Origin: Nocardia sp. NBC_00565 | Lineage (GTDB): Bacteria > Actinomycetota > Actinomycetes > Mycobacteriales > Mycobacteriaceae | Length of the DNA: 64,000 bases | Assembly: GCF_036345915.1 (NCBI RefSeq) | Contig: NZ_CP107785.1 | Coordinates: 186,001 to 250,000, forward strand | Reading direction: 5' to 3' | Part shown: one piece after another, positions 16,037 to 24,938 of the stretch | Position numbering within the stretch: the first letter of the stretch is position 1 | Layout of the letters: each line of letters opens with the position of its first letter | Notes under the pieces: generated by a model | What the model saw: the letters and a program-made list of their open reading frames with translations, nothing else | Told to the model about the DNA's origin: nothing | Database searches by the model: none | Made by a program: the position numbers and the translations under genes

Positions 16037-16780
16037 ATGCAGACACTCACCGAGGACGAGGAGCAATCGACTGCCACGAATCTGAGAGCCCAGCAGGTGA
16101 TCCTGTGGTCGACCCCGGTGGTCGCACTGGTGCTGCTCGTGCTGTTCGTGGGGTTTCCCGGCTTTTTCCCGCCGATGTCGCCGAATATGACAGCGACGGA
16201 GGTAGCGCAGTTCTACGCCGACAACACACCGCTGATCCGATTCAGCATGGTCGGTTTCAACCTGTGCGGGGTCATGATCGTGCCGTTCTTCGTGCTGATC
16301 ATGGGTCAGATGCTGCGCATGCGCGGCCAGAGCCACATCTTCGCCTTCTCCTACCTCACCGCGATCGTCGCCGGAGTGACCTTGTTCGCGTTGTCGAACA
16401 TCTTCTTCGCCGTCGCCGCTTTCCGCCCCGACCGGGGTGCGGAACTGGTTCAGGTACTCAACGACCTCGCCTGGATCATCTTCATCGCGCCGATCGGCAT
16501 GCTGGTCGCCCAGTTCGTATTGCTCGCTCTGGCAGTGTATTTCGATGAACAACCGCAACCGATCTTCCCGAAATGGGTCTCGCCCTACTCACTTCTGACA
16601 GCGCTGGCCATGGCCCCCTCGGCCGGTGCCGCGGTGTTCCGGGACGGGCCGCTGGCGTGGGACGGCTTCGTGTCGTTCTGGCTCCGCAACGGCGCCTTCG
16701 CTCTGTTCGTCGCGGTGATGTTCTTCCTCGTGCGATCCGCGCTCCGACGCCAGATCCAGCAGGAGGGGATCACGTCATGA
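16037..16780 (+). CDS. Polytopic membrane protein A of CoxIII/IV-like operon
   Basis: A 247-residue integral membrane protein with about six hydrophobic segments. It shares an ordered set of motifs with the next gene: FRPDR after a helix, IFPKWVSPYS, and W.GF..FW, so the two are paralogues. Between TM1 and TM2 sits a polar loop (MSPNMTATEVAQFYADNTPL). I do not recognise a named family. ATG 16037 follows GGGAG; the stop overlaps the next start (ATGA), so the genes are coupled. Context suggests a membrane complex with the CoxIII-like and CoxIV-like proteins. Confidence 0.8.
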   Translation: MQTLTEDEEQSTATNLRAQQVILWSTPVVALVLLVLFVGFPGFFPPMSPNMTATEVAQFYADNTPLIRFSMVGFNLCGVMIVPFFVLIMGQMLRMRGQSHIFAFSYLTAIVAGVTLFALSNIFFAVAAFRPDRGAELVQVLNDLAWIIFIAPIGMLVAQFVLLALAVYFDEQPQPIFPKWVSPYSLLTALAMAPSAGAAVFRDGPLAWDGFVSFWLRNGAFALFVAVMFFLVRSALRRQIQQEGITS

Positions 16781-17556
16781 CCGCCGTGACCACCACCTCA
16801 CCCGACAGCGGTGCAGCAAGAAACGCCACCCCGAAAAGCAGAGCGGGGCTCGATGTCTGGATCACCTACTGGCTGTTCGCCGCCTTCTACACCGCCCTGT
16901 CGGTAGGGGTCGTATTCTTCGGCAGGGCAACACCACCACCGCGCCCGGACGTGACCGATCTGCAAGTGGCGCAGTGGTTCGACAAGCATCAGTGGGGAAT
17001 CCAGGCCGGTTTCGCCGTGCTACTGGTCCTCGCGGGCGGAGCGGCGGTCTCCAACGGCATCATCGGCTACTTCATGAAACGCATGTCCTCGGGATCGCTG
17101 CTGGCCTACGCCTACATCGCTGGAATGGGAGTTGGCGCAATCCCCGGGTTCCAAGTGCTGCTCATCTGCTGGCTCACCGCGACTTTCCGCCCCGACCGCG
17201 ATCCCGCGATCCAACACCTGCTCTACGACCTGGGCATGCTGTCCTACAACGGATCCCTGGGCTGCTTCACCGCTGCCTACACCGTGCTGGCGATCGCGAT
17301 CCTCTACGACCGCAACCACATCTTCCCCAAATGGTTCGCCTACATCTCCATCTGGCAGATCGTCACCGAAGTCCTCGCCACCCAGATGTGGGTCTTCCGC
17401 TCCGGGGCGTTCTCCTGGAACGGAATGATCACCTTCTACATCGCGGTAGTCGTCTTCGGACTGTGGGTCGTGTGCCTGCTACCGATCATGCGCAACGCCA
17501 CAAAAGCCGAGACCACAAACACCCCGCCCCGCTATCCCGCCGAGGTCACGCGATGA
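16777..17556 (+). CDS. Polytopic membrane protein B of CoxIII/IV-like operon
   Basis: A 259-residue membrane protein, paralogous to the preceding gene: VTDLQVAQWFDKHQWGIQAGF in the first loop, ATFRPDRDPAIQHLLYDL, HIFPKWFAYISIWQI and GAFSWNGMITFYI at equivalent places. About six membrane segments are visible. It overlaps its neighbours by four bases on both sides (ATGA), so all three should be made together. No catalytic or haem-ligand pattern can be assigned. Unknown function; may substitute for missing oxidase subunits or form a transport module. Confidence 0.8.
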   Translation: MTAVTTTSPDSGAARNATPKSRAGLDVWITYWLFAAFYTALSVGVVFFGRATPPPRPDVTDLQVAQWFDKHQWGIQAGFAVLLVLAGGAAVSNGIIGYFMKRMSSGSLLAYAYIAGMGVGAIPGFQVLLICWLTATFRPDRDPAIQHLLYDLGMLSYNGSLGCFTAAYTVLAIAILYDRNHIFPKWFAYISIWQIVTEVLATQMWVFRSGAFSWNGMITFYIAVVVFGLWVVCLLPIMRNATKAETTNTPPRYPAEVTR

Positions 17557-18161
17557 CCATCTCCGATCAAGGCATCTCCCCCGAGACCGAACCACTCTCG
17601 GCCAAAGCTGAACGCGCACGACACATGCCCGGCGATATCGACATGTGGGTGATGATCCTGGGCGACCTGTTCTTCTTCGGCTGCTACTTCGTCGTCTACA
17701 TGGTCTTCCGCGCGAGATCGGCCCAAGAGTTCTCCACCGCCCAGCAACATCTCAACATCGACATCGGTGTCACCAACACCGTCGTGCTGCTCACCAGCTC
17801 CATGTTCGTCGCCCTGGCCGTCATCTCGACCCGACAGGGAGCAATCCGGACAGCGCGACGACTCGTATTCGCCGCAGGCGCATGCGGACTGGTATTCATC
17901 GTCCTGAAAATCTATGAATGGCACCACGAGGTAACCAATGGCTACACCGTCGCCAACGAATTCTTCAGCTTCTACTACGTCCTCACCGGCATCCACCTCG
18001 CACATCTACTACTCGGCATGCTCATCCTCGGAATCGTCGTCCAAGAGCTACGCAACCCCCGCAAACAACGCGTGAGCATCGTCGAACAAGGCGCCCTGTT
18101 CTGGCACATGATCGACCTGCTCTGGGTCGTCATCTTCGCCATCATCTACCTCATGAGGTAA
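17553..18161 (+). CDS. Cytochrome c oxidase subunit III-like (NorE-type) protein
   Basis: A 202-residue haem-copper oxidase subunit III family protein with five hydrophobic segments. MWVMILGDLFFFGCYFVVYM, EFFSFYYVLTGIHLAHLLLG and FWHMIDLLWVVIFAIIYLMR are the characteristic segments. Shorter subunit III proteins of this type (NorE) accompany nitric oxide reductase or quinol oxidases. No subunit I or II gene is present in this operon, so its partner must be encoded elsewhere or be proteins A and B. Confidence 0.87.
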   Translation: MTISDQGISPETEPLSAKAERARHMPGDIDMWVMILGDLFFFGCYFVVYMVFRARSAQEFSTAQQHLNIDIGVTNTVVLLTSSMFVALAVISTRQGAIRTARRLVFAAGACGLVFIVLKIYEWHHEVTNGYTVANEFFSFYYVLTGIHLAHLLLGMLILGIVVQELRNPRKQRVSIVEQGALFWHMIDLLWVVIFAIIYLMR

Positions 18162-18165
18162 CCCA

Positions 18166-18471
18166 ATGACGACCCGAACCGCCACCGACAAAACACGAAT
18201 CCGACACGACAAACGCATCATCATCTACGCGTGGATCGCACTCACAGCGATCACCCTCCTCGCCTGGCAACTCGCCCCCGGCCACGCCGACACCACCACC
18301 AGGCTCGACACCGGACTCATCATCGCCGTGGTCGTCCTCGGACTGATCAAATGCCGCCTGATCATCCGCTACTTCATGGAAATCCGACACGCCCCGACCT
18401 GGCTGAAAATCACCACCGACACTTGGCTGGCTGTCATCTGGATAACCGTGCTCGCCATCTACCTCTACTGA
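18166..18471 (+). CDS. Cytochrome c oxidase subunit IV-like (NorF/COX4_pro) protein
   Basis: A 101-residue protein with three membrane segments: AWIALTAITLLAWQL, LIIAVVVLGLIKCRLIIRYFMEIR and WLAVIWITVLAIYLY. The middle segment, with a basic pair and YFMEIRHAP, is typical of prokaryotic oxidase subunit IV proteins, which often sit beside NorE-type subunit III. It follows the subunit III gene by four bases and ends the operon. It converges on pknK with 91 bases between. Confidence 0.82.
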   Translation: MTTRTATDKTRIRHDKRIIIYAWIALTAITLLAWQLAPGHADTTTRLDTGLIIAVVVLGLIKCRLIIRYFMEIRHAPTWLKITTDTWLAVIWITVLAIYLY

Positions 18472-18562
18472 ATAGTGGCTGCCCGTCACGAAGCTCGTTC
18501 AACAATCACACGCCCAACCCGCTGTGGCGACGCACGTGCACGATCTTCACGACAGTGACGAA

Positions 18563-21500
18563 CTAGGCCGAGGTGCCCGGTTGCGGGCTGTGGTGGTCGG
18601 CGGCCCATGCGGCGATCTGTGCGCGCGAGGTGAAGCCCAGTTTGGTCAGGATATGTTCCACGTGTCCCTCGGCGGTGCGCTGTGAAATCACCAGCCGGGC
18701 GGCGATCGCCTTGTTGGTCAGACCTCGGGCAACGAGATCGGCGACCTGGCGCTCGCGCTTGGTCAGGTTTTCTGCTGAACGGGAGGCCGGCTCGGTGGCT
18801 TCGGCTCGCTCGCCGAGCGCGAAGCCCACCGCGGTATCGAAACTCATCGCGGCGCCTTGCTGGCGGGCCGCCTCGAATGCTCGTTCGCCGAGTGCGTTTC
18901 GGATGGACCGGACGCATTCGTCACGATAGACGTGCAAATCGCGAAACATGAGTGCGGAGCCGCCGGTAACACGGCCCAGCGAATCGGCGGCACCCATGAG
19001 GACAGCGGCGCGCCGGGCATGGTGCTGGTCGGCCGCGATCCAGGCCAGCGTCTCCAAACAGGCCCCGGCGACGAGCGGATCTGCCACCAGCCGGGACGAT
19101 CGAATCCCCTGCTGCAGCAGGTGCACGGCGCGCTCAGGTTCATCCCTTCGCCATACGGTAAACCCCGCTGCCCACGACAACCATGCACGAAGCATCGTCT
19201 CACCGGCGGATTCGGTGATTGCGAGCCCCTTGTCGAGGTCCGCGAGAGCCCGCTCGGTATCCCCGTGCAATGCGTAGGCCCATCCGAGCGAAATCCGGGC
19301 GTCCAGCTGCAGTTTGAGGTTTCCTGATGCTTCGTAGGTGTCGACGGCATGGGCGAGGAGGGCGCCTGCGCGAGCCAGATCACCGTTACCGCCGGCAAGA
19401 CACATATTTCCCTCGGCGTGCGCGAGCAGGGCTGTGACCAGCGGCTCGGCAGTCTGCTCGGCCAGGGTCCGGAGCTGTGTCATGGTGTCGGTGACGACCG
19501 GGAGGTCACCCTGCATCGCGGCCGTAACACCAGCTACGTGGAGTGCCTTTGCCCGGTCGGTGGTCGGCGCACCGGTCGTGTGGCCGAGCGCGCGCTCGCA
19601 CCAGTGGCGGCCCTCGCTGAGCCGTCCACGCAGGGTCCAGAACATGTGGAGGGCGGCGGTCATCCGCAACGTGCAATCGTTGGACTCGGCCAGGCTGAAT
19701 TCCAGCGCTTTGCGCAGATTGGGCAGTTCCCGCTCCAGCCGGGCAACCAATTGCAGCTGGTGCGGCCCGACCCATTCGGTCTCCGCCTGGGTCGCGAGCC
19801 GTTCGCACCACTGTCGGTGCCGCCGCGCGTATTCGAGGTACTTCCCACTCTCTTCGGCCTTCTCCTTGCCGTATTCCTGGACGGTCTCGAGCATCCGGAA
19901 GCGGATCGTGCCGTCGGTTTCTTCGCGGATCAGGATCGACTTGTCCACCAGCGCGGACAGCGCATCGAGCAATTCCGGCTCGGTCAGGTCGGTGCCGCAC
20001 ACCTGTTCGGCGGCGTCGAGCTCGAAACCGCCGGCGAATACCGACAGCTGATTCCACAGCAGCTGTTCGACCGGCGTGCACAGGTCATAGCTCCAGCCGA
20101 TGCACCACCGTAGGGTCTGCTGCCGCATCGGGGCACCGCGATGCCCGCGAGTCAGCAGGTCGTAACGGTCGTCGAGCCGGGACAGGATCTGCTCGGGCGA
20201 CATCGTCCGCAATCGGGCCGCGGCCAGCTCGATCGCCAGCGGTAACCCATCCAGGCGGGCGCAGATCCGGGCCACGGTGAGCCTGGTGTCGTCGGTGAGC
20301 TCGAAGCCCGGCACGGCTGCGGCGCCACGTTCGGCGAACAAGGTCACCGCGTCGTAGCGTGCCGCCGCGTGCAGCGCCGACTTGTCCGTCGGATCGGGAA
20401 TTCCCAACGGGGGCACCGCGAACAATGATTCCCCGCCCACGCTCAGGGCCTCGCGGCTGGTCGCCAGAATCCGCAGCTGCGGACAGGTCCGCAGCAGCGA
20501 TTCGGTCAGCGTCGCGACCGCATCGATCACCTGCTCGCAGTTGTCGAGCACCAGCAGCAGATTGCGCGAGGCCAACGATTCCGCCATCACCTCGAGCTTG
20601 GGCCGGGCACTCTGGTTCCGCAGACCGAGAGCGGCGGCCACGACGTCGACCACCAATGTCGCATCCCGCAGATCCCCCAACTCGACCAGCCACACGCCAT
20701 CGGCGAAATCCCCCTTCACCATCTGGGCGACGCGCAGTGCGAGCCGGGTCTTGCCGACCCCGCCCATTCCGGTCATCGTCACCAGACGCGACCCCGCCAG
20801 CAGATTCTTGACCTCGGCCACCTGGATCCGCCGATCGACGAAGCTGGTGAGTTCGAGGGGAAGGTTCCCGATGCCGCTCCCTACCACCGACACCGACGTC
20901 ACCGCCGATACCCGGTCGGCCCCTGCTTCACCGCGCAGGGCCATCTCGTCGACGGCGAAACCATGATTGTGTTCCACCTGCTGCAGTTGCCGGCCCAATT
21001 CCGCAGCGGTCGGGCGGTCCCGCGAGTCGCGCGACATCGCCGCCTCGATCACCGCGCACACGTCGTCGGGCATGCCGCTCTTGCGCAGATCGGGGACCGG
21101 TTGCTTCGTTATCCGCAGAAATTGCGCGACCACCTGCTCACCGCTGCGGCGTTCGAAGGCCGCGTGGCCGGTCAGCGCACAGAACAGCGTGGCTCCCAGC
21201 CCGTACACATCCGAGGCCCGGCTCGGGGCGTCGCCACCGAGGACCTCCGGAGCGGTGAACGCCGGTGAACCGGTGACCGTGCCGGTCGCCGTCTCGAATC
21301 CACCGGCGATGTGGGCGATCCCGAAGTCGGTCAACGCGGGTTCGCCGTAGTCGGTGAGCAGAATGTTTCCCGGCTTGATATCGCGGTGCAGAATCTCTGC
21401 CCGATGCGCCGTTTCCAGCGCACCCGCGATCTTCACCCCTAGGTGCAGCACTTCTGCGACCGACAACGGACCGTCGCGGCGAATGCGCGCATCGAGGGAG

Positions 21501-21823
21501 CCGTGGGAGTGGTATCGCATCACCAGGTAGGGCAGACCGCTCGCGGTCTCACCGACCTCGAGCACATCGACGATATTGGGATGCCCCGTCAGCCGCCCCA
21601 TCGCACGTTGCTCGCGAAAGAAACGCTCCCGATTCTCGTCGACCTCGCCGGTCAGCACCTTCACCGCCACCGTGCGATCCACAGCCCGCTGGATACACCG
21701 ATACACCTCGCCGAAACCGCCCCGCCCGATCTCCTGCGCATCCTCGAAACCGGCAGCACTCAACTCCGTGACGACATCAACACCGACATCACGCTGTGTC
21801 TGGAACGGATCGCTCTTGACCAT
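18563..21823 (-). CDS. pknK: PknK-type Ser/Thr kinase / NB-ARC ATPase / LuxR regulator
   Basis: A 1086-residue multidomain regulator similar in length and layout to mycobacterial PknK. Residues about 25-285: kinase with IGRGGFGEVYRC, catalytic HRDIKPGNILL and metal-binding DFGIAH. About 320-680: signal-transduction ATPase with Walker A GMGGVGKTR and Walker B LLLVLDNCEQ. About 700-1000: helical repeats. C-terminus: LuxR HTH, LTKRERQVADLVARGLTNKAI...RTAEGHVEHIL. It should phosphorylate proteins and bind DNA directly, coupling signal to transcription. It stands alone on its strand, 200 bases from a tetR stop. Confidence 0.93.
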   Translation of the reverse strand: MVKSDPFQTQRDVGVDVVTELSAAGFEDAQEIGRGGFGEVYRCIQRAVDRTVAVKVLTGEVDENRERFFREQRAMGRLTGHPNIVDVLEVGETASGLPYLVMRYHSHGSLDARIRRDGPLSVAEVLHLGVKIAGALETAHRAEILHRDIKPGNILLTDYGEPALTDFGIAHIAGGFETATGTVTGSPAFTAPEVLGGDAPSRASDVYGLGATLFCALTGHAAFERRSGEQVVAQFLRITKQPVPDLRKSGMPDDVCAVIEAAMSRDSRDRPTAAELGRQLQQVEHNHGFAVDEMALRGEAGADRVSAVTSVSVVGSGIGNLPLELTSFVDRRIQVAEVKNLLAGSRLVTMTGMGGVGKTRLALRVAQMVKGDFADGVWLVELGDLRDATLVVDVVAAALGLRNQSARPKLEVMAESLASRNLLLVLDNCEQVIDAVATLTESLLRTCPQLRILATSREALSVGGESLFAVPPLGIPDPTDKSALHAAARYDAVTLFAERGAAAVPGFELTDDTRLTVARICARLDGLPLAIELAAARLRTMSPEQILSRLDDRYDLLTRGHRGAPMRQQTLRWCIGWSYDLCTPVEQLLWNQLSVFAGGFELDAAEQVCGTDLTEPELLDALSALVDKSILIREETDGTIRFRMLETVQEYGKEKAEESGKYLEYARRHRQWCERLATQAETEWVGPHQLQLVARLERELPNLRKALEFSLAESNDCTLRMTAALHMFWTLRGRLSEGRHWCERALGHTTGAPTTDRAKALHVAGVTAAMQGDLPVVTDTMTQLRTLAEQTAEPLVTALLAHAEGNMCLAGGNGDLARAGALLAHAVDTYEASGNLKLQLDARISLGWAYALHGDTERALADLDKGLAITESAGETMLRAWLSWAAGFTVWRRDEPERAVHLLQQGIRSSRLVADPLVAGACLETLAWIAADQHHARRAAVLMGAADSLGRVTGGSALMFRDLHVYRDECVRSIRNALGERAFEAARQQGAAMSFDTAVGFALGERAEATEPASRSAENLTKRERQVADLVARGLTNKAIAARLVISQRTAEGHVEHILTKLGFTSRAQIAAWAADHHSPQPGTSA

Positions 21824-22001
21824 CGGCTACTCGTGACCCTAACCCAGCCAGAATATCCCCGCCGTCCATGCCGGACCATGACGCCACCGTGGCCAGCGCG
21901 GCAGCCTGGTCGAACGACAGCCCGGCCGGTTTGGGCTGGTCGCGCAGCAGCGACCGCGCCAGTCCCTCGTCGAAATCAACGTTGCCCATCAGCGGAAACT
22001 G

Positions 22002-22601
22002 CTATCGCGGCGGTTCACGTAGTACGCCCGCGATGACCGAGGTCACGAGCTTGTGGGTGGCGGTGGGCTCGGGCGGGGTGTCTTTTCGGTCGGCGAAGAG
22101 TAGGTGTCCGCTGCCGATGAGGGTGAGTGCGAGGGTGTCGACGTCGGCGTCCGCGGCGATGCGGCCCAGGCCGCGTTCGGCGGTGAGGTAGGTGGCGAGC
22201 ATGGCCGTTGCTTCGGTGAGCAGGGGGACGCCGGGTGGTCTGACTTGGCGGAGGCGGGTGCGCAGTTCGTCGCGGAAGGTGACGAGGCTGACGATGGCCA
22301 CGGCGACCGATTCGAAGATGTCGGTCAGCGCGTCGGTGAGGTTGTCGGCAACCGTGCGGGTCCCGGCGGATTCGCGCAGCGCGGTGGACTGCTGATCGAT
22401 GCGGCCGATGCGGTCCAAGACCAGTTCGGTGAGAAAGGCGTCGAAGTCGGCGAAGTGCCGGTGCAGGACGCCTTTGGCGCAACCGGCCTCGGTGGTGACC
22501 GCGCGGCTGGTCAGCGCGTTGGGTCCGTCCCGGAGCAGGATTCGCTCGGCGGCGTCGAACAATTGCTCGCGCGGATCGCGGATGGCCACGCCTGTCGGCA
22601 C
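22002..22601 (-). CDS. TetR family regulator
   Basis: A 199-residue TetR protein: HTH REQLFDAAERILLRDGPNALTSRAVTTEAGCAKGVLHRHFADFDAFL, then a ligand domain with LRQVRPPGVPLLTEATAMLATYL. GTG 22601 has GGAGG five bases upstream and is preferred to the longer frame. It is divergent from a methyltransferase gene, with two palindromes between them that probably serve as its operators. Inducer unknown. Confidence 0.85.
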   Translation of the reverse strand: MPTGVAIRDPREQLFDAAERILLRDGPNALTSRAVTTEAGCAKGVLHRHFADFDAFLTELVLDRIGRIDQQSTALRESAGTRTVADNLTDALTDIFESVAVAIVSLVTFRDELRTRLRQVRPPGVPLLTEATAMLATYLTAERGLGRIAADADVDTLALTLIGSGHLLFADRKDTPPEPTATHKLVTSVIAGVLREPPR

Positions 22602-22634
22602 GGTGCCTCCTTCGCTGTACTTGATCGGTTGGCA

Positions 22635-22671
22635 AGTGGGCGTGTGCCCACTATGGTGGGCGCATGCCCAC
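22635..22671. promoter_or_regulatory. Two adjacent GTGGGC-N4-GCCCAC palindromes
   Basis: AGTGGGC-GTGT-GCCCACT (22635-22652) and GTGGGC-GCAT-GCCCAC (22656-22671) lie between the divergent tetR and methyltransferase genes. Centres are 20 bases apart, about two helical turns, suggesting two regulator dimers on one face. The second palindrome contains the first possible ATG of the methyltransferase. Confidence 0.6.
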
Positions 22672-23485
22672 TCTACCTCCGGAGCGCATGCCCGGCTCCC
22701 CACGCGAATCCCATCAAGCCCGTGAGCTGGCCGAATCCTTCGGCTCGGACCCCGAACGCTATGACCGAGCCCGGCCCCGATACCCCGACGCCATGGTCGA
22801 CGCGATCGTCGCCGCGAGCCCCGGTCGCGATGTGGTCGATGTCGGCATCGGTACCGGCATCGCCGCCCGCAAATTCCAGGCGGCGGGGTGCCGGGTACTC
22901 GGGGTCGAAGTCGATGCCCGGATGGGTGACTGGGCACGACAGCAAGGATTCGAGGTCGAGGTGGCGGCCTTCGAAGCCTGGGACGCCGCGGGCCGAACCT
23001 TCGACGCCGTCATCTCCGGACAGACCTGGCACTGGGTGGAACCGGTCGCCGGAGCCGCGAAGGCAGCCGATGTACTACGACCGGGCGGGCGGCTGGCCGC
23101 GTTCTGGAACGCCGGCCAGCCACCGACCGAATTGGCGCAGGCCTTCGCCGCGGTCTATCGCCAGGTCGCGCCCGACTCGCTCGCCGCCCGCTGGTCGGCC
23201 GCCGCGGCGACGAGCGCGTACTCGGCGCCGTACGCCAAGGTGACCGACGGCATAAGAGCCGCTGGTGGTTTCGGTGATCCGGAGCAGTGGAGCTTCACCT
23301 GGGAGCGGCCCTACACCCGAGATGAGTGGTTGGACCAACTGCCCACCACCGGAGGCCATGCGCAGTTCTCGGCGGCCACACAGGACGAGGCGCTGGCTGG
23401 GATCGGGGCCGCCATCGACGCGGCGGGCGGTTCCTTCACGGTGCAATTCACCACGACAGTGGTCACCGCGGTGCGCTCCCGCTGA
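22664..23485 (+). CDS. Class I SAM-dependent methyltransferase
   Basis: A Rossmann-fold methyltransferase of 265-273 residues. Motif I is VVDVGIGTGIAARKF, motif II GVEVDARM, motif IV FDAVISGQTWHWVEP, post-motif VLRPGGRLAAFWN. The family includes small-molecule methyltransferases; HWVEP occurs in members annotated for trans-aconitate or ubiquinone-like substrates, but none can be assigned. ATG 22664 lies within a palindrome; ATG 22688 with GGAG three bases upstream is the alternative. Divergently paired with the TetR gene. Confidence 0.85.
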   Translation: MPTLPPERMPGSPRESHQARELAESFGSDPERYDRARPRYPDAMVDAIVAASPGRDVVDVGIGTGIAARKFQAAGCRVLGVEVDARMGDWARQQGFEVEVAAFEAWDAAGRTFDAVISGQTWHWVEPVAGAAKAADVLRPGGRLAAFWNAGQPPTELAQAFAAVYRQVAPDSLAARWSAAAATSAYSAPYAKVTDGIRAAGGFGDPEQWSFTWERPYTRDEWLDQLPTTGGHAQFSAATQDEALAGIGAAIDAAGGSFTVQFTTTVVTAVRSR

Positions 23486-23529
23486 GTACTAGGAGCGTGT
23501 CACCTCCGCGCGGTGAACGAGTTCGGCAA

Positions 23530-23553
23530 TGTGGTCCGCGAATGTGGACCACA
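23530..23553 (+). terminator. Hairpin after methyltransferase gene
   Basis: TGTGGTCC (23530-23537) and GGACCACA (23546-23553) form a perfect 8-bp stem with an eight-base loop, 45 bases after the methyltransferase stop. No T-run follows. Possible terminator or regulator site. Confidence 0.35.
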
Positions 23554-23684
23554 GCTCTGGGGGCAATCGCTCGCTCGGATAGATTCGAAGGTGGGGAGGA
23601 CCTCATCGTGGCTGGTCAGCGCCGCTCGATGGGATTGCGCCGCAGCTCTTGTCGGCCGCGAATCCGCGCACCGGGAGCGCGGGG

Positions 23685-23711
23685 TTATCCACAGGCCGAA
23701 AGTTATCAACA
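23685..23711 (+). promoter_or_regulatory. Pair of DnaA-box-like sequences upstream of comEA
   Basis: TTATCCACA at 23685-23693 is a perfect consensus DnaA box and TTATCAACA at 23703-23711 is a one-mismatch box, same orientation, 18 bases apart. They lie 65-90 bases before the comEA start. No AT-rich unwinding element or further boxes, so this is not an origin; DnaA-linked regulation is possible. Confidence 0.55.
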
Positions 23712-23774
23712 GACTTTTTATTTCGCCTGTTCAGCATCCATGCCCGTCCCTGACCCGGGATTAGCGTCGCCGCC

Positions 23775-24938
23775 ATGTCACGACATGACGAGCGCGAGCG
23801 GGTTCGGCGGCGATTGAGCGCGTTGACCGAACGAGTCGGTGCCAGCCGAACGATCGGCGGCGGGGGTTCGGTGCGTGCCGAGCGCGGGGCTACTGGGGTT
23901 TATGGCCCGGTGTTGCCGCAATCGTCGAGAACCGGTCGGTTGCCGCGGCTCCGACAACCGAGTGGAGAACGATCGGGTGCCGGAAACCGGTCGGGGCGCG
24001 GAAAGCCGTTCGCCGGTGTGGGCAGTGGGCGGTGGGATGACGAGCAGCTGCCCGAGGTGGAGTCCGACCCTGAGGATGCGCGGACCGCGGACCGTGGGTC
24101 CGACTCAGGGGATCCGAGCGTCGAGTCGGATGAGGACTGGGTGGACGCGGCTGAAGAGGTGCGCGCTCCGGGTTGGCTGGATGAGCCCGAGGCCGGCTCG
24201 CGGTGGCGGGATCGGCTTGTGCCGGAACGCTTTCGGGGAAGTCGGGTGGATCCTGGGTGGCGGGGATTGGTGACGCTGGCCGCGGTCGGGCTGGCGGCGG
24301 TGATCGTCGCGGCAGTTGTGGTGTTGCGCGAGCGTCCGGTCGCGCAGGCGGTGCCGCCACTGGCGGTGCGAACCAGTACGGCCACGGTCTCCGCGGGTCT
24401 GTCGATGGCGGCACCGCCTGGCTCGGTTCCGTCAGCGACATCGGTAAGCGACTCTCCCGCAACGGAATTGGTTGTGAGTGTGGTCGGGCTCGTGCGCCGT
24501 GGGGGTCTGGTGCGGTTACCCCCTGGATCGCGCGTCGCCGACGCGCTGACCGCCGCGGGCGGGGCGAAGGACGGCGCGGATCTCAACGGCCTCAACCTGG
24601 CGCAGCGCTTGCAGGACGGCGATCAAGTACTCGTCGGCCCGAGCGGTCCCAACTCGGGCCCGCAGCTCGGCAGCGCAACGATCAACGCGGGCGGACGAGC
24701 GCCGACCGCTTCGGCGCCGAACGCCGCCGCATCGCCCCGCTCATCCAGCAAAGTCGATCTCAACACTGCGACCGAAGCCGAACTCGACGCCCTCCCCGGC
24801 ATCGGCCCGGTCACCGCCCGCGCAATTGTCGCCTGGCGCACCACCAATGGCCGATTCACCGACATCACCCAACTCGGCGACGTCGACGGCATCGGCCCCG
24901 CCCGCCTCGCCCGCCTGCGCGACCTGGTGACGACATGA
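23775..24938 (+). CDS. comEA: ComEA-like DNA-binding competence protein
   Basis: A 387-residue membrane-anchored ComEA. The first about 160 residues are basic, then acidic, and disordered; one transmembrane helix (LVTLAAVGLAAVIVAAVVVL) lies near residue 170. Next is an SLBB domain (VGLVRRGGLVRLPPGSRVADAL...LQDGDQVLVG), then a disordered linker and a C-terminal double helix-hairpin-helix, VDLNTATEAELDALPGIG...LGDVDGIGPARL, that binds double-stranded DNA. It overlaps comEC by four bases (ATGA). Known ComEA proteins receive incoming DNA; natural competence in this organism is not shown. Confidence 0.92.
   Translation: MSRHDERERVRRRLSALTERVGASRTIGGGGSVRAERGATGVYGPVLPQSSRTGRLPRLRQPSGERSGAGNRSGRGKPFAGVGSGRWDDEQLPEVESDPEDARTADRGSDSGDPSVESDEDWVDAAEEVRAPGWLDEPEAGSRWRDRLVPERFRGSRVDPGWRGLVTLAAVGLAAVIVAAVVVLRERPVAQAVPPLAVRTSTATVSAGLSMAAPPGSVPSATSVSDSPATELVVSVVGLVRRGGLVRLPPGSRVADALTAAGGAKDGADLNGLNLAQRLQDGDQVLVGPSGPNSGPQLGSATINAGGRAPTASAPNAAASPRSSSKVDLNTATEAELDALPGIGPVTARAIVAWRTTNGRFTDITQLGDVDGIGPARLARLRDLVTT

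Noticed and set aside
21789..21989. 66-residue reverse frame upstream of pknK, start MGNVDFDEGLARSLLRDQ
   Set aside because: Its first residues recall aminoglycoside phosphotransferases, but the rest does not, and it overlaps pknK by 35 bases.
23685..23711. Replication origin
   Set aside because: Only two boxes, no AT-rich region, and no dnaA, dnaN or rpmH nearby.
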